From: Sciurus carolinensis
Taxonomy: Eukaryota; Chordata; Mammalia; Rodentia; Sciuridae
Length of the DNA: 64,000 bases
Assembly (NCBI RefSeq): GCF_902686445.1
Contig: NW_025920106.1
Span: 1,736,001-1,800,000, forward strand
Direction: 5' to 3'
Each line of letters begins with the position of its first letter. Within the stretch, counting starts at the first letter, position 1. Of the stretch, positions 1 through 11,029 are shown piece by piece. The position numbers and the translations under genes were made by a program. The notes beneath the pieces were generated by a model. That model ran no database searches. It was not told where the DNA came from and saw only the letters and a list, made by a program, of their open reading frames with translations.

Positions 1-204
1 TATGTGTACATATACATCTACATGTGTGTATATATATAACATACCTGGATATACCTGGGTCAGTTACATAATGTAGCTCTTATGAATTTGTTACTGTAAA
101 TATTGTTGGGGCAGTGTTGCCATAGTATGGTAATTTTAGATCTTTCAGGAGATTAGAAAGGAGTGAAATAGTTGGATTATATTGTGGTCATATGCCTATT
201 TTTG
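1..204. repeat. AT-rich flank with TATG/ACAT simple repeat
   Basis: The first 50 bases alternate short TATG, ACAT and TATA runs, which is a decayed simple repeat. The rest, up to the likely 3' end of the neighbouring antisense L1, is AT-rich and shows no recognisable gene. The left boundary lies outside the window. Confidence 0.5.
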
Positions 205-599
205 GTTGCTTTTAGCTCAGGACAGTAGAATGTATTTTCATATATCATACATTCATAGAATATCTCTTCCTATATTTTTGGTTGTACTTGATGTAGAGTT
301 ATACTGGTTGTGCTGTCATATATGAACATAGGAAAATTAGGTCTGATTCACTCTACAGTCATTCCCACCCATATTCTCCCTCCTTTCCCTCACTCCACAC
401 AGTCCAATCCAGTGAACCTCCTCTCCTCCATCGCTCTGCCTATCATGAGTCAGTTTCCAATATTAGACAGAACATATAGCCTTAGGATTTTAGGGATTGG
501 CTTGTTTCACGATAGTCTCCAATTCTATCCATTTACTGGCAAATGCCATAATTTGTTTCTCCCTTTTGACTGAATAATAGTCCATTGAATATATGTGCC

Positions 600-3500
600 A
601 CATTTTCTTTGTCCATCCATCTGTTGAAAGGCCTCTAGGTTGGATTCATAGCTTAGGTATTAAGAATTGAACTGCTGTAAAATTGATGTGGCCATATCAC
701 TGTAGTAAGCCACTTTTAAGTCTTCTGGGTATATGCTGAGAGTGGGATAATTGTGTCAAATTGTGGATCTGTTTCTAGTTTTCTGAGGAATCTCCATGCT
801 GCTAATGTGCTACACCAATTTTCAGGCCCACCAGTAATGTACGAGTGTAACTTTTCCCCCACATTCTTACCAACATCTATTGTTACTATAGGCTTTATAA
901 TTGCCATTCTGACTGCAGTGAGAGGAAATCTCAGTGTAGTATAAATTTCATTTCTCTAATTGCTAGTGATATTGGATATTTTTTCATATATTTACTGATC
1001 GTATTTCTTCTGTGATGTGTCTGTTCAGTTATGAGGCCCATTTACTGATTGGGTTATTTGGGATTGTTTGGTGTTCAGTGTTTTGAGTTCTTTCTAAATC
1101 CTGGAGATTAATGCTGTGAGAGTAGGGGTCAAAGATTTCCTCACATTCTGTGTGCTGTCTCTTCATGTTTTATTGTTTCCTTTGCTGTAAAGAAGATTTT
1201 CAGTTTGATACCATCCCATTTATTGATTCATGATTTTATTTCCTGCACTTTAGTAGTCTTGTTGAGGAAATTGGCTCCTAATCTGACATGATGGATAGTT
1301 TGTTTTACATTTTCCTCTAGTACATGCAATGTTTCTGGTCTAATTCCAGTTTGAGTTGAATTTTTTTCAGAGTTAAATTTCAGTCTACTACATATAGATT
1401 TCCTGTTTTCCAGCACCATTTGATGAAAATGCTATATTTTCTTCAATGTGTGCTTATGGTTACTTTGTCTAGTGTGAGATAATTGTATTTATGTGGGTTT
1501 GTCTATATATTTTCTTTTCTGTACCACATGTCTTCCTATCTGTTTTGGTGCCAATACCATGTCTTTTATGTTACTGTAGCTCTGGAGTGTAATTTAATTT
1601 ACTTTATTGGAATGACTCCTGCTTCACATTTCTCATGGAGGAATGATTTGTTTATTACCAGTTTCTTCATTTTCCAAATGAAATTTCATGACTGATGTAT
1701 CTATTTCTATGAAGAACACAACTAGAACCTTAATAGGAATTGGATTAAATCTGTATAGCACTTTTTGGTACTCTGGTCATTTTTAAAATACCCATTCAAA
1801 AACATGCAAGATCTTTCTATTTTCCCAGGTCTTCCCCAACTTCTTTCTTTAGAGTTCTGTAGTTTTCATTGTAGAGGTTGTCCTACCTATTTTATTAGAT
1901 TGATTCACAAATATTTTGTTTTATTTTTAAGGCTCTTACTTTTAAGGTTCCCATTCAAGAGAGTTTTCCTAAATTCTCTTTGATTCATCACTAGTATATA
2001 GAAATGCAATTGATTTATTGGTATTAATTTTATATCCTGCTACATTGTTGAACTCATTTATTAGTTCTAGAAAATTTCTAGTGGAATTTCTGTGTGTTTT
2101 AAATAAAGAATCACATTGTTAGTAAATAGAGATAGTTTGAATTTTTTTTGTTCATATCCCTTTAATTTCTTTCTTCTCTCTAATTGCCCTGACTAAAGTT
2201 TCCAGAACTATATTAAATTGAAAAATTGAAAGAGGGCATTCTGATCTTTTTCTGATTTTTAGAGGGAATGCTTTCAATTATTCTCCATTTAGAGTGATGT
2301 TGGCCTTGGGTTTAGCATGTACAGTCTTTACAATGTTTAGGTATATTCCTAGGATCCCTAGTTTTTCTACATGAATGAATGCTCTATTTTGTCAAATGAC
2401 TTTTTGGCATCTATTGACATAATCATGTGATTTGTGCCTTTAAATCTGCTGATGTGGTGAATTTTATGTACTGATTTCCATGTGTTGAAACAACCTTGCT
2501 CCCTGGGAAGAACCTCACTTGAGCACCGTGCACTACCATTTAAATATGGCTTTATATGCGACTTGCCAGTATTATATTGAGAATTTTTTCATCTATATTC
2601 ATCAGGACTATTGATCTGAAAATTTCTTTCCCTGATGTGTCTTTTTGTTTTTGTTTGTGTTTTCAGGATGATACTAGCTTCATACAATTACTTTGGAAAG
2701 ATTACCCCCCTCCTTACTTCATGGAATAAATTGAGGAGTATTACTGTTTCATTTGAAGGTCTGGTAGAACTGAGTTAAAAATCCATCTGGTCCTGGGTTT
2801 TTCTTTCTCGGTAGGATTTGATGGCATCTTCAAGTTCATTGCTTGAATTTTATCTGTTTAAATTTCTTATGTCTTTTTGTTTGAATTTGTGTACTTCATA
2901 TGTCTGTAGAAATTTTTGATGTCTTCAACATTTTATATTTTATTAGAGTATACTTTTTCAGAAGAGTTTCTGAATAGCATCTGTATTTCAGTAGTGTCTA
3001 TGGTGATATTTCCTTTTTCACTGAATTTAGGAATTTAATTTTTTTGATTAGTTTGTCTAAAGGTATATCAATTTGATTTACTTTTTGAAAGAACCAACTT
3101 TTTGTTGTGTTGCCAGTTTGAGTATTTTTTTGTTTCAATTTTATTTCAGCTCTGATTTTAATTATTCCCCATCTTCTTTCTTTTTCTGGTGCCTTGTGAT
3201 GAAATGTTAGTTTACTTATTAGGGACTTTCTATTCTTTAAATGAATGAACTGAATGTGATTGACTCTCCTCTTATCCCTTCCTTCATATTATCCCAGAGA
3301 TTTTGATAGGTTGTATTTCTATTCTTATTTACCTGTGTTAGTTTTTTTAAATTTTATCCTTGATTTCTTCTGCTACTTTGGCCATTCAGTAGAGTATTGT
3401 TTAGTTTTCAGGTGTTAGAGAAGATTCTGTTTTGTATTTTAGTTTTGATTTCTAATTTCATTCTATTAGGATCTCATAGAATGAAAAGTTTTATCTCAAT

Positions 3501-4140
3501 TTTGCATATTTGCTAAGAGTTGCTTTGCAGCATAACATATAGTGTATTTTAGAGAAGGATCCATGTGCTGTTGTGAAAAAGGTACATTCAGCATTTGATG
3601 AATAAAATATCCTATATATGTCTGTTAAATCTAAAATATTGATTGCATTTTTTAGTTCTACAGTTTCTTTGTCAAGTTTTCCTTTGGATAATCACTCCAG
3701 TCATGAGAAAGGTTTCTTAAAGTTATCCAGTATTATTGTGTTGTGGTGTATTTGATTCTAGAAATTGAGAAGGCTTTGATGCCTGTAGAGCCTCCATTGT
3801 TTGGAGCATAAATATTTATTATTATTATGACTTGTTGATATGTTATTCCCAGAAACAGTATAAAATTTCCTTCTTTGTCCCTTCGGATTAACTTTAAATT
3901 GAAGTTCACTTTATCTGATATGAGGATAAAATCTCCTACTTCTTTATGAGATCCACGTGAGTTATGTTTTTTCCCATTCTTCTACCTTCAGTCTGTGTGT
4001 CTTTGCTGATAAGGTAAGTGTCCTGGAGACAGTGTTTTGGGTTTTCATTTTTAATCCACTCTTCCAATCTATGTATTTTTAATGATGTGTTTAGATCATT
4101 AACATTAATGTAGTTATTGAGATGATTTTTTTCACTGTAA
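600..4140 (-). pseudogene. L1-A ORF2 remnant (endonuclease/reverse transcriptase)
   Basis: ORF2 of an L1 encodes an APE-type endonuclease, a reverse transcriptase and a Cys-rich C terminus, and drives target-primed reverse transcription. Here it is read on the minus strand and survives only as short open pieces (for example 716-907 and 1228-1419) separated by stops and frameshifts. The 1228-1419 piece carries a stretch (RPETLHVLEENVKQTIHHVRLG) parallel to RPETLPLIEEKVGPNLQHVGLG of the L1-C ORF2 C-terminal region, which confirms identity and orientation. The endonuclease end lies around 3850-4140, where the reverse complement of the region equivalent to 11040-11110 of L1-C is recognisable. No functional product is expected. 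Confidence 0.75.
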
Positions 4141-4149
4141 TTTTGATTT

Positions 4150-5374
4150 ATTTCTGATTTTTAATTTGAATTAATTTCTCCTTTGACAATTATTCTAGTT
4201 TCTTCCTTTGCTGGTCTTCACTTTTATTTTCTTATTTCTTCATAAAATATTTTATTGAGTATGTTTTGTACAGTTGGCTTTCTCCTTTGAATTCTTTTAA
4301 CTTGTACTTATCCTGGAAGGTTTTTATTTCATCATCAGTTATGAAGATTAATTGTGCTGGGTATAGATTTTTTGGCTTGCATTCATATTCCTTCAGAGCT
4401 TGATATATATTGTTCCAAGATTCCTAGCTCTAAGGGTCTGGGCTGAGAAATTAGCTGAGACAGAGATTGTTTTTTTTTCTCTAAATGTGACTTTTTTATT
4501 TTCTATGACAGTCTTTAAAATTCTATCCTTAATCCATATATTGGACATTTTCATAATAATATACCTCTGTGTGGGTGTGTTCCTTTCATATTTGAGTTTT
4601 ATAAGCCTTTTGCATCTGATTTTACATTTTATTCTTTAGGTTTGGGAAATTTTCGGTTATTTCTTTTTAAATTTTTAAAAATTTGTTCTAATTAGTTATA
4701 CATGACAGTAGAATGCTTTTATACATTTTGATATACCATATGTAAATGGAGTGTAATCTCTGATTTTTCTGATTATACATATTGTAGGTTCACATCAGTC
4801 AATTCAGTCATTTATGTACATGAGGTAATAATGTCTGTTTTACTTTATTATTCTGACATTATTTCATTGAAAATACTGTGTTTTCCTTTGGTTTCTCTCT
4901 TCAAGCCTTCATCTATCTCAGTAAATCTTCAATTTGATCTTTTCAGGTTATCTCACATTTTTTAGAAGTTCTGTTTATGGACTCCTAACACCTTTTCTCC
5001 ATGGTCAACTTTATTTTCAAGATTATATATTTTGCCTTCATTATCTAAAATTCTGGCTTCTAAATGGTCTAGTCTGTTGGTCATGTTTTGAGCTGCATAC
5101 TTAATTTGGTTCACTAATACCTTTTTTCAAGTATTTCTGCTTGATTTTTGTTTAGAATCTATCTCTTTATTGAAGTGATCTTTCATTTCCTGTATTTTTC
5201 TCTAATATTGCTCCTTCAACATTGTTTTACTCATGGATTAATTATATACATTTTAAACTCCTTGTTTATCATTTTTTCTCCTTTGGTAGTGATGGATTCT
5301 GTTATTAAAGTGTCTTGGTTTGTTTGGGGTGATTTGTTCCCTTGCTTTATCATGTTGTTCTTGTGTCTACTCAT
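4150..5374 (-). pseudogene. L1-A ORF1 remnant
   Basis: L1 ORF1p is a trimeric RNA chaperone with a coiled coil, an RRM and a C-terminal domain. The likely start codon is the reverse-complement ATG at 5372-5374. It opens a short N-terminal piece (minus strand to 5231) whose residues, with NQDTLITESITTK and KEFKMYIIN, parallel the N terminus of L1-C ORF1 at 9893. The rest is frame-shifted, and a nested L1 3'-end fragment at about 4665-4860 interrupts it. The gene is non-functional. Confidence 0.65.
4665..4860 (-). mobile_element. Short L1 3'-end fragment nested in L1-A
   Basis: Within the ORF1 remnant of L1-A lies a block beginning with T/A-rich sequence followed by tagttatacatgacagtaga and a region matching the L1 3' UTR, read on the minus strand. 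The same 3'-end motif is seen diverged at about 220-330 and 19170-19300. L1-A ORF1-like sequence resumes after about 4860. A severely 5'-truncated later insertion fits best. Confidence 0.6.
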
Positions 5375-7088
5375 GTAAAAGCATGGATGTGAAACAGTTG
5401 CTTTTCTACACTGTAGACTGTAGTGTCCCTGAAGGTTTCCAGTACTTATCATTTAAGGGTAACAGCAACCAATGCAAACTATATACAGCATTAAACCCAG
5501 TAATTCTTGCTGTGACATCTACAATGTTGTCACAATAAATAGAAATGATACAATGAGTTCTTGTGAACAATAAAAACACTAACTTTGCAAATGACTCATA
5601 ATTTTGAAGTTGAACAGGGAGAGAACAGAAGTGATGTAGGTAGTGATGATTTTGAGGGAGGGGGAGAGAAGATAAAAGCAAAAGGTTAAAGTAAGACTGA
5701 GAAAACCATAGAGATTGGCTATTAGGAAAAGAAAAGAAAGAAAGAAGTTCAAGAGTAACAGATGAGAGAAAACATATATAAAGTTTTAAAAATTAAAAAT
5801 AAGTATAAAAATGAAAGAATAACATCAAAACTGACATATATTAATCAAACTTCCTAGTCTCCAAAAAACTGATCCATGAAAAATGAGTAGTTTCAAATGA
5901 ACTGGAAATGAGAAAAGAAAAATCCAAATATGAATATGTATAAATATCTATGAACAATTAAGTTTACAATTAAGCAGAGAAAAGACATAGGGGAAAAAAA
6001 GACCTTGATGAAAACTTAAAGAATTTTTCCATTGGAGTTAAAAATATTCTCATTTTCCCTACTCAGTACTTAGGTGGGGTTGTCTGGATTGTTATGCTTG
6101 CTGTACCCTCTGGGTGGAGTTGCAATTGTGAGACACAATTCTGTAGGTGGAACTGCTGGGTGTAGGGTTTGGGCATAGGTAGGGTCTAGGCTCTTTCATT
6201 GGATGCCACTTGGCCTGGCGATTCTCAATATGTGCATCTCCAGAGCTCAGCAATTGCCAGTCCATTCTGGAAGTCTGCCACCCAGGATTTCCCCTGGAGC
6301 CTACTTGTGTGGTGCAGGAGCCAATTCTTAGTCCACTATGCCACCTGCTGACCACATATTTCATGGTGTTAAGTTCAGTGTGCAAACTCAGACTCTCCCG
6401 CACCCACCCTACTTAATTCCTGGCCAGATGTGTGTCTCCCAGTCAGCCTTGAAAGCAGCTAAATTAGATGAGGAGGGGGAGGGCCAGGTGGGATTCCATG
6501 AGCATTTGTTCTCTGTGTAAACCTCACATGTCTAATTTTCTCTTTGCAACTTGGGTACACTCTTTGTCATGCATTTTCTTTTGCCTGGCCTGTATTTTGA
6601 GCCAGACTCAGCTTTGCTAGGACTTGGTTCCCAAAGGTGTCAGTCCCCAATGTGTGGCTTCAAAACAATTTCTTCCTCTGTCCTTCATATGCCACAGAAA
6701 GAAATGTGGTTGGTTTTCCATACAAGGCTGCTGTGAAGCGAACTTTCTGTTTAGTCAGATAGTGGCTTTGATCTGCAAAATCTGTATACAGGCATGTCTC
6801 TCTCCTCCTAAAAGTGTGAGTTTCCTTGATTCCCTTATCCCTCCACTGTGCCCAGAGTGGGGCCACTCTGGCTGGTGTCTCCAGCTGCAACAGCAGCTAT
6901 GGTGCTGGAGGTTTCTTCCTCATTTTATCTGCTTAGTCCAGTATTAAGTTTCAGTAAAGCCCCACTATTATTTTGTTCTCCAACCTCACTGAGAAACTGC
7001 CTCTCTTCTTTCTCAGTTTCACACCATGGAGCAGCCAGGAAAGTGACCTCCTCTATCCCACCACCTTGAAACCTCCCAGGCATCCCTA
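5375..7088 (-). promoter_or_regulatory. L1-A 5' UTR (promoter region, antisense)
   Basis: This 1.7-kb segment lies upstream of the L1-A ORF1 start on the minus strand. About 5580-6060 is purine-rich, and 6060-7088 is relatively GC-rich, as expected of an L1 internal promoter and 5' UTR. The distal end (7020-7085) contains a caccatggagcagccagg motif typical of sciurid-like L1 5' ends, by comparison with the related end at about 18540. The open stretches at 6092-6403 and 6624-6947 are short overlapping frames on both strands with no recognisable domain, and I do not treat them as genes. Confidence 0.5.
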
Positions 7089-8612
7089 GCTTTTTGAGGA
7101 CTCTCCACACTGCTCTCCCGAGTGGTATGTCTGCAGTTCACACAAAATGCATAGGTGCTCCTTTCTCCCCACAACCTCACTGGGTTTTACTGATTTCCAT
7201 GTTCTTGATCATTACCATTCTGACCAGAGTGAGACTGAATCTTATATAGAATTTCCTTGATTGCAAGAGAGGTTGAACATTTTTCCTATTTTTGTTGTCC
7301 AACTGTGTTTCTTCTTTTGAAAAGTTTCTGCACAGTTGCTTGACCTTCTATTGATCGGATATCATTTTGGTGGGTTTTATTTCTTCTCTATTCTGGATAT
7401 AAGTTCCCCATTGGAGGAATTAATAGGGAATTAATGTAATTAAAAGGAATAAAAGAAATTACCTAGATTTTCTCTCATTCTATAGGCTCTCTTCTCACAG
7501 TTTTAATCATTTCCTTTGCTGTGCAGAAATCTTTCAGTTTGGTGTCATCTCAAATATTGATCCTTGGTTTTATTTTTTGCATTCTATAGGGCTTCATAAG
7601 GAAGATGATACCAACACTTTTAGGTTGGAGTGTTGACACTATGTTTTCTTCTAGCAGCTAAAATTATCCGGTCTAATTTTTAATCTTTGATCCATTTCAA
7701 TTTTAGGGTTGTGCAGAGTGAAAGACCAGGGCCTAATTTTGTTTTTCTACAAACACCTCTCCATTTGTCCCAGCACCATCTATCATAAAGGGTGTCATTT
7801 CCCTAAGATACATTTTTGGCAACTTTGTCAACTATCATATGACTAGAGGCTTGTGAATGTTTTTGCTGCTCTGGTTCTGTTGTATTATTTTAGATTTGGT
7901 AATTTCATGTCTCTTGCTTCAATTATCTTGCTTACTATTGTGTAGCTATTCTGGATTTCTTATTCTTCCAAGTAAATCTAAGAGTTGATTTTTCCTAACT
8001 CTGTCCAGAAGGAAGTTTGTATTTTAATTGGGATTGTACTGAATGTGTATATTGCTTTTGGTGGTTTGGCCTTTCCGACCATATTTTTTCAGCCTGTTCA
8101 AGAATGTATTATGTCTTTCCATCTTCTCAGCTCTTAAATTTTCTTTTTCTTTAGTGTTCTATTATTTATCTTGTAGAGCTCTTTTGCCTCCTTGGATAAA
8201 TTAATTCCCAAGTATTTAATTTTTTGAGGTTATTGTGAGTGAGATGTTTTTCTTGATTCCTTCCTCAGCTGAATCACTGTTGGGGTATAGGAAAACTACT
8301 GATTTATGGGTGTTGATTTTGTATCCTACTACTTTGCTAAATTCCTTTATAAGCTCTAAAATCTTCTGGTGAAGTCTTTTATTTTATCTTCTAGATATAG
8401 GATCATGTTTTCAGCAACAGAGAGTTTGACTTCTCCTCTTTGTATTCTTTTTCTTTTCTTGCCTGGTCACTCTGGTAAATGTTTTGAGGACTGTATTAAA
8501 TATGAATGGTGAGTGTGCAGCCTTGTCTTGTTCCTGCATTTAGTGGGCATGCTTTTAGGTTTTCTTCATTTAGTTTATTGGCTTTGAGTTTGTCACAAAT
8601 GGTCTTTAAAAT
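7089..8612 (-). mobile_element. L1-B, 3' portion (antisense), left of the L1-C insertion
   Basis: This is the minus-strand ORF2 C-terminal half of a second L1. It begins abruptly at about 7089 in the region equivalent to 14410-14450 of L1-C and proceeds toward the reverse transcriptase. It stops at the target site of L1-C (8613-8621) and resumes at 15047. The missing 3' UTR suggests truncation or displacement at the junction with L1-A. All frames are broken. Confidence 0.8.
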
Positions 8613-8621
8613 GTTGAGGTA
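8613..8621. repeat. Target-site duplication, left copy (L1-C)
   Basis: The 9-bp sequence gttgaggta immediately precedes L1-C and recurs at 15038-15046 immediately after its A-rich tail. The interrupted L1-B sequence reads continuously once the insert is ignored, so this is the duplication made at insertion. Confidence 0.85.
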
Positions 8622-9892
8622 GGCAGTCGAGGAGCTAGCTGGTGGGTGAGTCAGACCACCTGCATTGCGGAGCTAGGTGGCAGGCAGCCAATCCACCCAG
8701 CCACCAGGCGAAGGACAGACATCACCACTGAGTGACCCCGCCTGACCTCTGCAACTAGGTTGGCACCATCAAGGGTTGGTCGCAGTGATGGAGCAACCTG
8801 GCAAGTGAGTCAGGTCACCTGCATCACGGAGGTAGCAGGTGGGCACCCAACCCACCTGTCTTGCTGAGCTGGGTGCAGGTAGCCAACCCACCCAACCACC
8901 AGGCCAAAGACAGATGCCATCACTGAACAACCCCGCCTGACCACAATGTCAAAGTCTGTTGCCATTGTGGAGCTAGCCAGAGACTTCTTTATAGCCTGGT
9001 GCAGGCATTTTGTATTATTCCTGAGGATCTGGCCATCATCATTGGAAGGGCAGCTCCCTTCCTGAGACACCTACAGGAGACTAGAGGACCTTTGACAAGA
9101 CCCAGGAGTCAAGAAGAGGAGGTATTGAGAGACTCAGGACCAACTCAGAGCCACTGGGTGAGTCTCTCCCACTGGTCAGGCTCCCCAAAAGTGGCAGTAG
9201 CCCCAAAACTCAGGGAACTTCATGGAGTAGAGTGGACCAGTGAGACTCCCCTGCTGAAGTGGAGAACCCAGGCAACCGGGAGCATTGCAGAGGAGGGCTG
9301 CACAGCAAGAGGGTTTGACACAGAGTGAGGGTCCGAGGCCCAAGTGGTAGCTCTGGTCCCCAGAAAACATAGCAGAGGAGGGCTACTCAGTGAGATAGTC
9401 CCTCACAGGGCCAGGCTCCCCAGGTCAGGCGGTAGGTCAGGCCCCCTGAGAACATCACAGAGGAGGGCTTCCCAGTCCAGGTGGTAGCTCTGGACTGAAG
9501 GGAACTTTTCAGAGGAGAGCTGGCAAGTGAAACTTCCCACCAGGTAAGTCTTCCCCACTGGGTGAGGCTTTCCCACCAAGGCACTAGAACCAGAGACACA
9601 GGCCCAGATCAGACGTGCCTCAGTCTGCAGTCTAGTCCCCCTTTGACTGACCATCAGTCAACAAGTGGAGGTGCCTCTGCCCACTGACAGGGAATATACC
9701 CCACCTGAAGGCCACCACCCCTAGAAGGCCAGCTTTCTAGTGGAGCACCACATTATCAAGTTCCTCCAAGACTTCAGGCTACTGAAGACTAAGAGGTGAG
9801 TTATTGGAAATCTACAGAGACAATATTAGTCAATAGAGGAAATCTGCATTATCCCAGAGTTTCACTACTAGAGGGGTAGATACCTGAGCAAT
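8622..9892 (+). promoter_or_regulatory. L1-C 5' UTR with tandem monomers
   Basis: Two diverged tandem monomers of about 155-165 bp occupy roughly 8628-8785 and 8788-8950. Each runs from a gtgagtcag..cacctgcat start through ccacc(c)a..accaccaggc to ccccgcctgacc. From 9240 to about 9600 shorter repeats recur around the motif cagaggagggct (9289, 9371, 9460 and, diverged, 9510). Monomeric 5' UTRs act as additive promoters in mouse L1; the same role here is inferred. The open frames at 8999-9328 and on the opposite strand are low-complexity by-products of these repeats. Confidence 0.7.
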
Positions 9893-11014
9893 ATGAGAAA
9901 ACAAGGGAAGAAAATGTCCCAAACAAACCTAGATGGTATAGCAATGAAATCCAATGACAGCATTGAAGAAGAAAGGGAGTTAAGAATGTACATAATTAAA
10001 ATGATCAGGGAAGCAAATGAGGAGATGAAAGAGCAAATGCAGGCAGTGAATGATGAGAAAAAAGAGCAAATGCAGGCATTAAATGATAGCAAAAATCGAC
10101 AGTTTAAAGAGCAAATACAGGAAGCAGAAGACTATTTCAGTAAAGAGATAAAGATTTTGAAAAAAAAAAAACCAAACAGAATTTCTTGAAATGATGAAAA
10201 CAGTAAACCAAGTTAAAAACTCCATAGAAAGGATAACCAATAGGACAGAACACCTGTAAGTCAGAACCTCAGATATCGAAGACAAAACATATAATCTTGA
10301 AAACAAAGTTGACCAAACAGAGAAGATGGTAAGAAATCATGAACAGAATCTACAAGAATTATGGGATATCATGAAATGCCCAAATTTCAGAATTATTGGG
10401 ATTGAGGAAGGCACAGAGAAACAAACCAAAGGAATGAACAATCTCTTCAATGAAATGCTATCAGAAAATTTCACAAACCTAAAGAAGGAAATGCAAAATC
10501 GATTACAAGAAGCCTACAGACACCAAATGCACAAAATCACAACAGATCTACACCAAGGCACATTATAATGAAAATTCCAAACATACAAAATAAAGACAGA
10601 ATTTTAAAGGCTGCATGAGAAAAGAATCAAATTACATATAGGGGGAAACCAATACAAATATCAGCAGAATTTTTCAATCCAGACCCTAAAATGTAGAAGG
10701 GCCTGTACCAACATTTTTCAAGCCCTAAAAGAAAATGGATGCCAACCAAGAATCTTAACCCAGCAATACTTACCTTCAGATTTGATGATGAAATAAAATC
10801 ATTCCATGATAAACAAAAGTTAAAAGAATTTACAAAAAGAAAGTCAGCATTACAGAACATTCTCAGCAAAATATTCCATGAGGAAGAGATGAAAAACAAA
10901 GATGTAAATCAGCAAAGGGAGGAACTACCCAAACAGAACAGCCAAATAAACAAGAAACCAAGTCATATAAAAAAAATGGGCCAAAGACCGAGAATGCAAA
11001 TCATATCTCAATAA
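9893..11014 (+). pseudogene. L1-C ORF1 (RNA-binding ORF1p), broken
   Basis: ORF1p is the trimeric nucleic-acid chaperone of the L1 RNP. Translation starts at ATG 9893 and gives a charged, heptad-rich coiled coil with tandem EEMKEQMQAVNDEKKEQMQA segments at about residues 43-62. A run of A residues at about 10159-10170 shifts the frame, and a stop follows near 10258. The RRM-like core (PNFRIIGIEEGTEKQTKGMN) reads in another frame from 10326. The C-terminal domain, with RFDDEIKSFHDKQKLKEF, runs from 10739 and ends at 11014. Domain order and length fit ORF1p of about 340-370 residues. Loss of frame is probably recent, because all domains still align. Confidence 0.85.
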
Positions 11015-11029
11015 TAAACCTGACTGTTA

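Larger units (their letters stand above)
205..7088 (-). mobile_element. L1-A: near full-length antisense LINE-1
   Basis: This is a LINE-1 retrotransposon read on the minus strand. From left to right on the plus strand it runs 3' UTR (about 205-600, with the gacagtagaatg motif also seen at 4705 and, diverged, near 19206), decayed ORF2 (about 600-4140), ORF1 remnant (about 4150-5374) and a GC-richer 5' UTR (about 5375-7088). The reverse complements of conserved ORF2 3'-end phrases are visible around 690-850, for example the segment equivalent to 14410-14480 of L1-C. Many stops and indels break both frames, so the copy is dead. A short L1 3'-end fragment is nested at about 4665. The right boundary at about 7088 is where sequence switches abruptly from 5' UTR type to the ORF2 3' portion of another L1. 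Element identity is secure; exact ends are uncertain by tens of bases. Confidence 0.85.

Noticed and set aside
6092..7110. Several open frames of 60-110 codons on both strands
   Set aside because: They overlap one another inside the L1-A 5' UTR, share no domain and reflect its GC-richer composition.
9387..9654. Trp-rich minus-strand frames in the L1-C 5' UTR
   Set aside because: They arise from repeated cagaggagggct-type sequence and overlap in two frames; not a gene.
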